NCBI RefSeq assembly: GCF_004343725.1
Contig: NZ_PTQW01000005.1
Coordinates: forward strand, 62,001-126,000
Source: Treponema sp. J25
GTDB lineage: Bacteria > Spirochaetota > Spirochaetia > Treponematales > Breznakiellaceae
Direction: 5' to 3'
Length of the DNA: 64,000 bases
Shown here in pieces: positions 35,535 to 43,075 of this stretch. The number at the start of each line of letters is the position of its first letter. The first letter of the stretch is position 1. The notes under the pieces are model-generated. The model was not told the DNA's origin. It made no database searches and saw nothing but the letters and a program-made list of their open reading frames with translations. Made by a program: the position numbers and the translations under genes.

Positions 35535-37667
35535 ATGAAACTAAAACCTAAAATGCTTCTGTGGCTCGTAGTCCCTACCGCTCTTGGGATGATCCTCCTG
35601 GTAGCTCAGGTGACTTTTATGGTCTCCAATAACTCTTATAAGAACATCCTTGAACTTTCTTCCCTGGTTACTCAGGCCCGGGCCGCAGAAATAGGCCGAT
35701 GGCTGTATGGACACCTTCAAAATGTACGTCGAACCGCGGGAAACGCCGAAATGGTAAGTGGCGATCTGGATCGGATAAAAAAATATATCCTTTCCCGGAA
35801 CCCGAACCTTCCTCAAGATGTCTCCTTTGAATATTATGGGAGTACAACTGGTAAATTTTTTACTTCTGGAGGAGTAAGTGGAGATCTTTCAGGTCGAGAA
35901 TATTTTAAAAAAATAATGGCTGGAGCTGAATATGTAGTATCGGAAGGTCTTGTTTCTCTTGCCACAGGGAAGAATGAAACATTTATCGTGGTTTCTCAAA
36001 AAGATAGTACGGGTAAACTTCTTGGGCTTACAGGAGCGGCAGTGGCACTCACGACCCTTTCGGATATAGTTGCCCAGATTCGTTTTGGAGAAGCCTATGC
36101 GGCAATTGTGGATAGCAAGTTAAATGTTATTGCCCATCCAAATAAAGAGTTGGTCCTCAAGGCGAATTTGCAGGAACCTCAAAAACTTGGGTATCGGAAT
36201 TTGGAAGGTGCCCTGGAAGTAATGAAAAAAGGTGGTCGGGGATACCAACGGTATTGGAACGAAAAGGGGCAAGAGGAATTTATGGTATTTGAACCTATCC
36301 CTTATTCGCAGGGGTGGTATATGGTGATGATGATACCTGCCCAGCAGGTGTATGCCTTTGGGCAAAATCTAGCTCGGAATATCATTTTCCTTTCTTTTGG
36401 TATCCTTGCGATTTTAATTGGGATCGTGATTTTTTCTATTAATGCGATTATCAAACCCATTACACTTCAGTCTACAGTGGTTCTATCTATTTCTCGGGGA
36501 GAACTCTCTATCGACTCAACTCTTCAGGGCCAATTCAAAAAGTACCTTTCTTTAAAAGACGAAGTAGGAGATTCTCTGCGAGCTACGAATATGCTCCTGC
36601 ATAGCCTTTCTGAAACGGTGCAAACGATTCAAAGTTCAGCCTTTGAATTGGACCGGGGGGCAGGGGCCATTAGCTCTACGAGCCAAATGCTGAGCCAGGG
36701 AGCTACTGAACAAGCTGCAAATGCGGAAGAAGTTTCTTCAATGGTAGAAGAAATGAGTGGTACTATTCGGCAAACCGCGGAAAATGCCGCTGCTACCGAA
36801 GTTTATGCAAATAAAGCCATAGAAGATGCGAAGGCCGGGGCGGAAGTTGTCTTTAAGTCGGTGGAAGCCATGAAAACTATCGCCTCTAAAATTGGAGTAA
36901 TAGAAGAAATTGCCCGCCAGACGAACCTCCTTGCGCTTAATGCGGCTATAGAAGCTGCCCGCGCAGGGGAGGCCGGTAAGGGGTTTGCGGTGGTGGCCAG
37001 TGAGGTCCGTAAATTGGCCGAACGGAGTCAGGGGGCTGCCACGGAGATCCTTAAGATTTCTACCCAGAGTGTGGAAACCGTGGAAGAAGCGGGCCGAAAG
37101 ATAGCGGCCTTCTTGCCGGATATCCAAAAGACCGCCGAACTTGTCCAGGAGATGAACGCGGCCACCCGGGAACAGCATATTGGAATTGATCAGATTGTAA
37201 AGGCGATTACCCAACTTGATACGGTGGTCCAGCAGAATGCAAGTTCCAGCGAAGAGCTAGCATCCATGGCTGAGGAGCTTTCTGCTCAGGCAACAACCCT
37301 CAAAGATGCGGTAAGCTACTTTAAAATTGCTGAGGAAGCTCAGGCCTTAGAAAAAACGGAAAAGAAAGCCGATTTTGTGCGGAGTCCAGAAAGGGAGCCA
37401 AAAAAGGTGGTAGGGCAAGGGCTCGGGCCACAGATGAAAAAAATACCCATGCCTGAGCATCATCCCGATAAAGGAGAACCCCCAAAGGTTGAGGAATCGC
37501 ATAAAAAAGATGTTCGCCTTAGTTCTTTGTCTCCTGTGAAAGGGCGGTTAAAAGCAGGAACGGCTGAATCCCTGCGAAACGAAACCAAAAGAGAGCTCAA
37601 AGGTGAACCATCCAGTCCTGCTCGAAAAGGAGAAAAGCTAGAGGATAGCGATTTTGAAGAGTTCTAA
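35535..37667 (+). CDS. Methyl-accepting chemotaxis protein with periplasmic dCache-like sensor
   Basis: 710 residues. Helix 1 at about 8-30, periplasmic Cache-like sensor (about 35-280: [59 protein letters not shown]), helix 2 at about 285-308, weak HAMP, and a methyl-accepting signalling domain with the conserved hairpin tip [21 protein letters not shown] basic and Pro-rich tail of about 100 residues follows instead of a CheR-docking pentapeptide. It would feed a CheA/CheW complex. The ligand is unknown; Cache domains often bind amino or organic acids. Promoter and AAGGAGG are clear. Confidence 0.92.
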   Translation: MKLKPKMLLWLVVPTALGMILLVAQVTFMVSNNSYKNILELSSLVTQARAAEIGRWLYGHLQNVRRTAGNAEMVSGDLDRIKKYILSRNPNLPQDVSFEYYGSTTGKFFTSGGVSGDLSGREYFKKIMAGAEYVVSEGLVSLATGKNETFIVVSQKDSTGKLLGLTGAAVALTTLSDIVAQIRFGEAYAAIVDSKLNVIAHPNKELVLKANLQEPQKLGYRNLEGALEVMKKGGRGYQRYWNEKGQEEFMVFEPIPYSQGWYMVMMIPAQQVYAFGQNLARNIIFLSFGILAILIGIVIFSINAIIKPITLQSTVVLSISRGELSIDSTLQGQFKKYLSLKDEVGDSLRATNMLLHSLSETVQTIQSSAFELDRGAGAISSTSQMLSQGATEQAANAEEVSSMVEEMSGTIRQTAENAAATEVYANKAIEDAKAGAEVVFKSVEAMKTIASKIGVIEEIARQTNLLALNAAIEAARAGEAGKGFAVVASEVRKLAERSQGAATEILKISTQSVETVEEAGRKIAAFLPDIQKTAELVQEMNAATREQHIGIDQIVKAITQLDTVVQQNASSSEELASMAEELSAQATTLKDAVSYFKIAEEAQALEKTEKKADFVRSPEREPKKVVGQGLGPQMKKIPMPEHHPDKGEPPKVEESHKKDVRLSSLSPVKGRLKAGTAESLRNETKRELKGEPSSPARKGEKLEDSDFEEF

Positions 37668-37815
37668 GAACGGGAAGAAAGAAGCGGTATTTTACGAGGG
37701 GGAAAGACGGTGAAAACCCCTCACTAAGGATCTGGTGGGGCCCCGGGGCGGGGGCCTCAGTTTTCTGTGTCCGGTGATTTCAAGGGCCCCGCGGCTCCCC
37801 TTCTTTTTCCCGTTC
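37668..37815 (+). ncRNA. Candidate structured RNA closed by a 16-bp stem after the MCP gene
   Basis: Starting at the base after the MCP stop, 37668-37684 pairs with 37800-37815: 16 pairs with one bulged A and one G-T. Inside are a hairpin GAGGGG/CCCCTC (37696-37722) and a GC-rich hairpin (37736-37759, core GGCCCC/GGGGCC). A further hairpin GGGCCCG/CGGGCCC follows at 37828-37849. No T tract, so it does not look like a plain terminator. It could also act on the minus strand in the gpmI 3' region. Family unknown. Confidence 0.4.
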
Positions 37816-37878
37816 CGTAACTTCGAAGGGCCCGGCGGGAAACGGGCCCGGTGAAACTTCTCTATGTTTGAAAAACTC

Positions 37879-39549
37879 CTATTTCCACGTAAGCACCGAA
37901 GGATCGTAGTCCTCCGGCGGAAGATATCCCAACAGTTCGATACAAGTTGCTGCCAGGGAACTGATCCCGAGGCCGGCTTTCAGGCTTTCCTTGCCGGGGA
38001 TATATTCATATTCACCCTGATAGGCGGGATCGAATACGATGCAGGGCACGGGGTTGAGGCTATGGCTTGTTTTTGCCTTCGGTGTGCCATCACTCTTATA
38101 AATAACGGCCCCGGTTTTCTTGTCGTGTTCAAACATGTCGTCCGAGTTCCCATGGTCGGCGGAAACCACCATGATACCCCCCGCCTTTTCTACGGCCTTT
38201 GTGAGCCTGCCCAGTTGAATGTCCATGGCTTCCATGGCACAGACCACTGCCTGGTAGATACCGGTGTGACCCACCATGTCTCCATTAGGATAGTTAAGCC
38301 GGATGAACTGGTACTTGCCTGACTCAATCGCTTCAATAACCTTGTCGGTAATTTCGGCGCACTTCATCCAGGGACGCTGTTCAAAGGGGACCACGTCGCT
38401 GGGGATTTCCACGTAATCCTCCAGTTCTTCGCTGAATTTCCCTGTCCGGTTTCCATTGAAGAAGTAGGTCACGTGGCCGTACTTTTGGGTTTCCGAAATA
38501 GCCAGCGTCTTAACGCCCGTGGCCGCAAGGAATTCACCCATGGTTCTATCGATGGCAGGGGGGCTTACCAGGTACCGTGCAGGCACGTGGAGGTCCCCAT
38601 CGTATTCCATCATCCCCGCATAACAAACCTGGGGCCAGCGGATTCTATCGAATTTATCAAAGTCCTTTTGCTCAAAGGCCGCGGTCATTTCCAGAGCCCG
38701 GTCCCCGCGGAAGTTGAAAAAGATAACCGAGTCGCCATCTTCGATGGTTCCGATGGGCTTACCGTTTTCGGCGATCACAAATTCTTTAAGATCCTGATCG
38801 ATGATACCGGGGATTTCTTTGCGATAGGTTTCAACCGCTTCTCGGGCGCTCTTAAACTGGCGGGCCTGTCCCAATACGTGGGTTTTCCATCCCCGTTCTA
38901 CCATGGACCAGTCGGCCCCGTAACGGTCCATGGTGATCCACATGCGGCCTCCGCCGGAAGCAATGCGGGCATCGAAATTGGTATCCCGCAGGTTTGCAAG
39001 GAATTCCTCGAAGGGATCCACATATTCAAGGGCGCTGGTTTCTCCCACGTCCCGCCCATCAAACAGAACGTGGATACGAACCCGCTGGACCCCTTCGGTT
39101 TTAGCTTGGCGAATCATGGCCTTAAGGTGATCCAAGTGGCTATGGACATTTCCATCAGAGAAAAGACCGATGAAGTGCAGGGTACTGTGGTGACCCTTTA
39201 CGTTTTCGATAATTTCTTTCCAGGCCTTCCCCTGAAACATGGCCCCCGATTCGATCGATTTGGAGACAAGGGCCGCCCCCTGGGAAAACACCCGACCACA
39301 GCCGATAGCATTGTGACCCACCTCACTGTTTCCCATGTCCTCGTCACTGGGAAGTCCTACGGCAGTCCCATGGGCCTTAAGACGGGTGTGGGGACAGCGC
39401 TCCTTAAGGGCCTGTAGGTTATACATTTTGGAATCCGCTACCGCGTCTCCCTCTTTGTATTTTCCGTAACCAACGCCATCCATGATGACCAGCACCACGG
39501 GACCTTTCCGACCTTTCCATTTAGGATTTTTTTTAAGAACCTCTACCAT
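37879..39549 (-). CDS. gpmI: 2,3-bisphosphoglycerate-independent phosphoglycerate mutase
   Basis: 556 residues, alkaline-phosphatase-type iPGM using two Mn2+. Seen: VVLVIMDGVGYG (metal Asp), catalytic Ser in PSDEDMGNSEVGHNAIG, HFIGLFSDGNVHSH, HVLFDGRDV, the RWPQVCYAGMMEYDGD segment, and metal ligands in NGDMVGHTG and VSADHGNSDDM. It interconverts 3- and 2-phosphoglycerate in glycolysis. AAGGAG precedes the ATG. It is slightly longer than the usual 510-residue form because of an insert near 290-320 and an N-terminal extension. It stands alone. Confidence 0.96.
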   Translation of the reverse strand: MVEVLKKNPKWKGRKGPVVLVIMDGVGYGKYKEGDAVADSKMYNLQALKERCPHTRLKAHGTAVGLPSDEDMGNSEVGHNAIGCGRVFSQGAALVSKSIESGAMFQGKAWKEIIENVKGHHSTLHFIGLFSDGNVHSHLDHLKAMIRQAKTEGVQRVRIHVLFDGRDVGETSALEYVDPFEEFLANLRDTNFDARIASGGGRMWITMDRYGADWSMVERGWKTHVLGQARQFKSAREAVETYRKEIPGIIDQDLKEFVIAENGKPIGTIEDGDSVIFFNFRGDRALEMTAAFEQKDFDKFDRIRWPQVCYAGMMEYDGDLHVPARYLVSPPAIDRTMGEFLAATGVKTLAISETQKYGHVTYFFNGNRTGKFSEELEDYVEIPSDVVPFEQRPWMKCAEITDKVIEAIESGKYQFIRLNYPNGDMVGHTGIYQAVVCAMEAMDIQLGRLTKAVEKAGGIMVVSADHGNSDDMFEHDKKTGAVIYKSDGTPKAKTSHSLNPVPCIVFDPAYQGEYEYIPGKESLKAGLGISSLAATCIELLGYLPPEDYDPSVLTWK

Positions 39550-39685
39550 ATAAAAACTCCTTGGTATACAACGTGCCTTTTACCGGCCGGAGCGGATCTT
39601 ACCCCACGACTCCTGGCCACTCATAGTACGCCTAATATACCAAAAAAAGCTTGACAAGTCTAACCATGCGGAGGAAACTGGGCAT

Positions 39686-40048
39686 ATGAAACTCTTAGTT
39701 TTTGTCCTCAATAATGAAGAATTCCTTGAAGAAGTCCTTGAGGCCTACGTAGAGGCGGGTATTGAGGGGGCCACAATCCTTGATTCAGAGGGAATGGGAC
39801 GGTTTCTTACCTATGAGGTTCCCCTTTTTGCGGACTTCCGTGAATTTATGAAGGGAAATAAACCCTACAATAAAACGATCCTTTCGGTAGTTCGGGATGA
39901 GTCGTGTATCGAACGGCTTGTTCCTTTAGTAGAACATGTGGTAGGTTCCCTTTCGGAAAGGGGCAGGGGTATCATGTTTACGGTGCCCGTCGATTGGGCT
40001 ACGGGGCTTTCCCCGACGATTCCTCCTTCGGGGGAGCAACCTTCATAA
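39686..40048 (+). CDS. P-II-like small protein
   Basis: A 120-residue protein with a ferredoxin-like pattern similar to nitrogen-regulatory P-II proteins: KLLVFVLNNEEFLEEVLEAYVEAGIEGATILDSEG at the front (given here in two parts as it runs from residue 2 to 36) and RGIMFTVPVDWATGL near the end, where P-II has its last strand. The T-loop Tyr51 region and ATP-binding B loop of classical GlnB are not recognised, so it is at most P-II-like. It is 64 nt before an EIIA-like gene and in line with the Mrp antiporter genes, which suggests a role in sensing for ion transport. GGAGG precedes the ATG. Confidence 0.5.
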   Translation: MKLLVFVLNNEEFLEEVLEAYVEAGIEGATILDSEGMGRFLTYEVPLFADFREFMKGNKPYNKTILSVVRDESCIERLVPLVEHVVGSLSERGRGIMFTVPVDWATGLSPTIPPSGEQPS

Positions 40049-40112
40049 TGAGGTATAATACCGGCAAGGAGGGTGCAGCGGCGGAGTGTAATAATCCAGG
40101 AGGGAGAGACAT

Positions 40113-40568
40113 ATGGTAGAACTAAAACAGGTGTTTTCACCAGAAGATGTGGAAGTTGATTTTGTGTGTAACAATAAAGAAGAGGCCATTTCCTATTCAG
40201 TAGAGGTAATGGCAAGAAATCATCATATTCCAGATCCCCAGCGCGTGGTTGCTACGATGCTGGATCGGGAAAAACTCACTTCTACCGGTATTGGAGAGGG
40301 AATTGCCGTCCCCCATGGTCTGTGTGATGGCCTTTCTCAAACCATGATGGTAGTTATTCGCCTAAAGAACCCCATAGAGTACGGGGCTCCCGATGAGAAA
40401 CCGGTGGATCTGCTTTTTTGTATTGCCGGTCCCCGGGATAATACGGCCTATCATTTACAGCTTCTGTCTAAACTTGCTCGAATTCTCCACAATGAACAAT
40501 TTCGCACGGCCCTTCGAGAAGCCTCCGACAGGGAATCCCTTTGGAAGCTTATTGTTTCCCGGGAGTAA
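40113..40568 (+). CDS. PTS EIIA (fructose/Ntr type) domain protein
   Basis: 151 residues, PTS_EIIA_2 fold. The phosphorylatable His is in GIGEGIAVPHG; KNPIEYGAPDEKPVDLLFCI and HLQLLSKLARIL are also typical. No HPr, EI or sugar permease is nearby, so a regulatory EIIA-Ntr-like role is more likely than sugar uptake. In enterobacteria EIIA-Ntr controls potassium transport. Here the gene ends 2 nt before mrpE, so it is almost certainly cotranscribed with the cation antiporter. GGAGGGAG precedes the ATG. Confidence 0.8.
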   Translation: MVELKQVFSPEDVEVDFVCNNKEEAISYSVEVMARNHHIPDPQRVVATMLDREKLTSTGIGEGIAVPHGLCDGLSQTMMVVIRLKNPIEYGAPDEKPVDLLFCIAGPRDNTAYHLQLLSKLARILHNEQFRTALREASDRESLWKLIVSRE

Positions 40569-40570
40569 CG

Positions 40571-41089
40571 ATGAACAAATTGGTTCGCCTCCGATGGAAC
40601 ATCATTCGTGTGACGATAACGACTATCTTTTTGTTTTCTCTCTGGCTTTTGTTTTCCGCATCCCTTGAGCCCTACCATATGATAGTGGGTTTTGCCGGTT
40701 CCAGTGTGGTAGCCCTGTTTACCTATCGGGTGTTTATTGAAGACTGGGAAGCGGGTAAACACAGCGTGGTTCCCCGGGGGATACCTCTCTTAGGGTATCT
40801 TTTTTGTATGGTGTGGTGGTTATATACGGCAAGTTTCGCTGTGGCCCGGGCGGTGATAACGGGGAAGGTACAACCCCGGATCGTTTATTTTCGGTCGAAG
40901 TTACGCTCCGATCTTGCCCGGGTGGTGCTTGCCCACTCGATTACCTTTACTCCGGGTACCATGGTTCTAGAGCTGGATGAGGACCATTATGTTGTCCATT
41001 GGCTCTTTGCTACCAGCCGTCACTCGAAGGAAGCGGGGGATCAGATTAAAGGAAAGATGGAAGGTCTTCTGCGAAGGGTATGGGTATGA
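40571..41089 (+). CDS. mrpE: Mrp/Mnh antiporter subunit E
   Basis: 172 residues with two N-terminal and one middle hydrophobic segment (LFSLWLLFSASLEPYHMIVG; LLGYLFCMVWWLYTASFAVA), then the family motif LARVVLAHSITFTPGTMVLEL. MrpE is a small membrane subunit of the multi-subunit cation/proton antiporter. GGGAG precedes ATG 40571, preferred over the upstream in-frame start at 40541. It starts 2 nt after the EIIA-like gene and overlaps mrpF. Confidence 0.88.
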   Translation: MNKLVRLRWNIIRVTITTIFLFSLWLLFSASLEPYHMIVGFAGSSVVALFTYRVFIEDWEAGKHSVVPRGIPLLGYLFCMVWWLYTASFAVARAVITGKVQPRIVYFRSKLRSDLARVVLAHSITFTPGTMVLELDEDHYVVHWLFATSRHSKEAGDQIKGKMEGLLRRVWV

Positions 41090-41352
41090 AAGAAATGGTG
41101 CTCCTTATTTCTGAGGGATGTCTCGCCGTGGGGATCCTTATAGCGATAGTTCGTGTCCTGCGAGGCCCCCGGGGCTCTGACCGTCTTGCGGCTCTTTCGG
41201 TGATTTCTTCATTTGTTCTGGCCCTTCTGGTGTTGTTTGGTGTATATGATGGGCGGGTCCTCTATCTGGATGTGGCCCTGGTATACGATATTTTTGGATT
41301 TCTGGGCATCCTTGCTATTTCCCGCATAATAGGGGAAAAGCAAAAGGAATAA
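41080..41352 (+). CDS. mrpF: Mrp/Mnh antiporter subunit F
   Basis: 90 residues, three helices, motif RVLRGPRGSDRLAALSVISSF and LDVALVYDIFGFLGILAISR, as in MrpF/PhaF. It overlaps mrpE by 10 nt. Two close ATG codons (41080, 41086) are possible starts. Confidence 0.88.
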   Translation: MGMKEMVLLISEGCLAVGILIAIVRVLRGPRGSDRLAALSVISSFVLALLVLFGVYDGRVLYLDVALVYDIFGFLGILAISRIIGEKQKE

Positions 41353-41365
41353 ACAGGAGTGGACC

Positions 41366-41413
41366 ATGAAATGGAACCGATTGCTCCTTTGTCCGGGAAC
41401 CTTCTATTTCTAA
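41366..41413 (+). CDS. Possible 15-residue small protein between mrpF and mrpG
   Basis: AGGAG lies 6 nt before the ATG of a 15-codon frame (MKWNRLLLCPGTFYF, then TAA). It is in the 74-nt gap of an otherwise tightly overlapping operon. It may be a translated coupling peptide or a real small membrane subunit; chance is also possible. Confidence 0.3.
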   Translation: MKWNRLLLCPGTFYF

Positions 41414-41426
41414 TGAGGTCGATATC

Positions 41427-41729
41427 ATGGTTGAAATACTATGGACCATAGGGGTGATTCTATTAACGGTAGTTGGCGGAGTGTTTACCCTGCTTGGTGC
41501 CCTGGGGCTCCATCGCTTTAAAGATCCCTACGTTCGGCTCCAGGTTTCGTCTCTCGGGTCTACCACAGCGCCCTTTACCTATTTCCTTTTGGCCCTGTTA
41601 CTAGCGGAGGACTGGCAAAGCAGGTTACGGGTACTCATTATCCTTTTATTTTTTCTGGTTTCTTCTCCTACCACCACCCATATTATTGGCCGCTATGCCT
41701 GGAAATCAGAAGGGAAAATAGGCCGATGA
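41427..41729 (+). CDS. mrpG: Mrp/Mnh antiporter subunit G
   Basis: 100 residues, three helices, motif GGVFTLLGALGLHRFKDPYVRLQ followed by APFTYFLLALLL, typical of MrpG/PhaG. It overlaps the next gene by 4 nt (ATGA). Confidence 0.88.
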   Translation: MVEILWTIGVILLTVVGGVFTLLGALGLHRFKDPYVRLQVSSLGSTTAPFTYFLLALLLAEDWQSRLRVLIILLFFLVSSPTTTHIIGRYAWKSEGKIGR

Positions 41730-41959
41730 CGGTTATACTCCTTGTTGCGATTCTGGGGCTTTCGATATATGCGCTGATATGCAAAGATCTTCTGTATGGG
41801 ACTATTGCCCTTTCGGTGGTAAGTGTCCTTACGGCCCTGCTTCTGTATATCCTTCATGCCCCTGATGTGGCAATTACAGAAGCCGCCGTTGGGGCGGGAG
41901 TTTCGACGGTGATATTTGTATGGGTGATTCGAAAAACCCAGCGAAGGGAGGAGACATGA
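41726..41959 (+). CDS. MbhD-like (MrpA C-terminal, DUF4040) subunit
   Basis: 77 residues, three helices, ALICKDLLYGTIALSVVSVL and HAPDVAITEAAVGAGVSTV. The PDVAxTEAAVGAG motif is the hallmark of the MbhD segment, which in MrpA forms part of the C-terminal region. Here it is a separate protein, as in archaeal Mbh and in simple Mrp modules. It overlaps both neighbours. Confidence 0.85.
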   Translation: MTVILLVAILGLSIYALICKDLLYGTIALSVVSVLTALLLYILHAPDVAITEAAVGAGVSTVIFVWVIRKTQRREET

Positions 41960-42723
41960 AGCGATATATCATCGGTGTGGCTTCCCTCGTGATGATAGGG
42001 GTGGTGGTATTCCCCATCGTGCTTTTTTCGGCGGAGTGGCCTGGTAGTGCCCGGGATTTTCTTGCTCAGTCCGCGGTCCCTGAGACGGGGGCTACCAATG
42101 TGGTGGCTTCTATTTACTTAGGCTATCGCTTATACGATACCCTGGGAGAGACCATGGTATTACTGGCAGCTCTTGTCGGGTCGGTATACCTTATGACTGA
42201 TCATGGAAAAAAGAAAGAACATTTCCCGGGGACCGCTCATGATTCTTTTTCTTTGTCCGTCCCGGGGGAAAATATCCGTAAACAGTATAAAAGGGTCCAG
42301 CGGACAGAGGTTCTTTCTCTTACGGTAGGGAAATTGAGCCCCGTAGTACTTCTTTTTGGGTGGTACGTTATGTTTTTTGGGCATCAATCGCCGGGAGGCG
42401 GTTTCCAGGGCGGCGTGGTGGTGGCTTCAGGTATTACCTTTTTACTCATGGGGCGCCGACTTTCACAGGAGATAGGGGTGCTCTTTCAAAATACGGTTCC
42501 CATTCAAAGGATAGAAGTGGGAGCCCTTGTGGCTATTCTTCTTCTTATAGGAAGTGGCCTCCTGCGGGGTCAGGGATTTTTTTCCAACCCCTTTGTAGGG
42601 GCAGAAATGTCGATGCCCGTTACCTACATCGTTCTTTTTAATATAGCCATCGGTATAAAGGTAGGAGCTGGTCTTGCGATCCTGATGATACTGATGCTCC
42701 GGGGGACGGTACGTGATACTTGA
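41956..42723 (+). CDS. mrpB: MbhE-like and MrpB domains fused
   Basis: 255 residues. N-terminal part (1-100) resembles MbhE: ETGATNVVASIYLGYRLYDTLGETMVLLAALVG. The C-terminal part (about 120-255) is MnhB/MrpB: VLLFGWYVMFFGHQSPGGGFQGGVVVASG, and NIAIGIKVGAGLA. In many genomes these are two genes. GGGAGGAG precedes ATG 41956. It overlaps mrpC by 11 nt. Confidence 0.87.
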   Translation: MKRYIIGVASLVMIGVVVFPIVLFSAEWPGSARDFLAQSAVPETGATNVVASIYLGYRLYDTLGETMVLLAALVGSVYLMTDHGKKKEHFPGTAHDSFSLSVPGENIRKQYKRVQRTEVLSLTVGKLSPVVLLFGWYVMFFGHQSPGGGFQGGVVVASGITFLLMGRRLSQEIGVLFQNTVPIQRIEVGALVAILLLIGSGLLRGQGFFSNPFVGAEMSMPVTYIVLFNIAIGIKVGAGLAILMILMLRGTVRDT

Positions 42724-43075
42724 GCAACTTCTTTTAGGGATGTTTTTTTTAGCAGGGTTTGGGGGCCTTATCTTTTGTAAGAACCTGATAAAAAAGGTCT
42801 TTGCCCTTTCTGTTATGAATTCGGCGGTTATTTTGCTTTTTATGGTAGCAGGGGATCGAATTGGGAAGCGGGCTCCCCTGGTACTCGATCCACAGGAAAT
42901 ACTTCTCTTACAGGAGATGGTGGATCCCCTTCCCCAGGCCCTCATGCTCACCGCCGTAGTTGTGGGGCTCTGTGTCACCGCCTTTGCCCTGGTCCTGGTG
43001 TATCGTCTCTATCGGGAGTACGGTACCCTCAATATCGATATCATCTATGAAAGGATACGGGATGCATCCCATTGA
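42713..43075 (+). CDS. mrpC: Mrp/Mnh antiporter subunit C (NuoK-like)
   Basis: 120 residues, three helices: NLIKKVFALSVMNSAVILLFMVAG, then VDPLPQALMLTAVVVGLCVTAFALVL, the conserved MrpC/NuoK region including the PQALMLTAIVI-type motif. Starts with GTG 42713 inside the end of mrpB and overlaps mrpD by 14 nt. Confidence 0.9.
   Translation: MILEQLLLGMFFLAGFGGLIFCKNLIKKVFALSVMNSAVILLFMVAGDRIGKRAPLVLDPQEILLLQEMVDPLPQALMLTAVVVGLCVTAFALVLVYRLYREYGTLNIDIIYERIRDASH

Noticed and set aside
37879-39417. Long plus-strand frames opposite gpmI, carB and the flavodiiron gene
   Set aside because: They mirror strongly supported minus-strand genes and show no protein family features.
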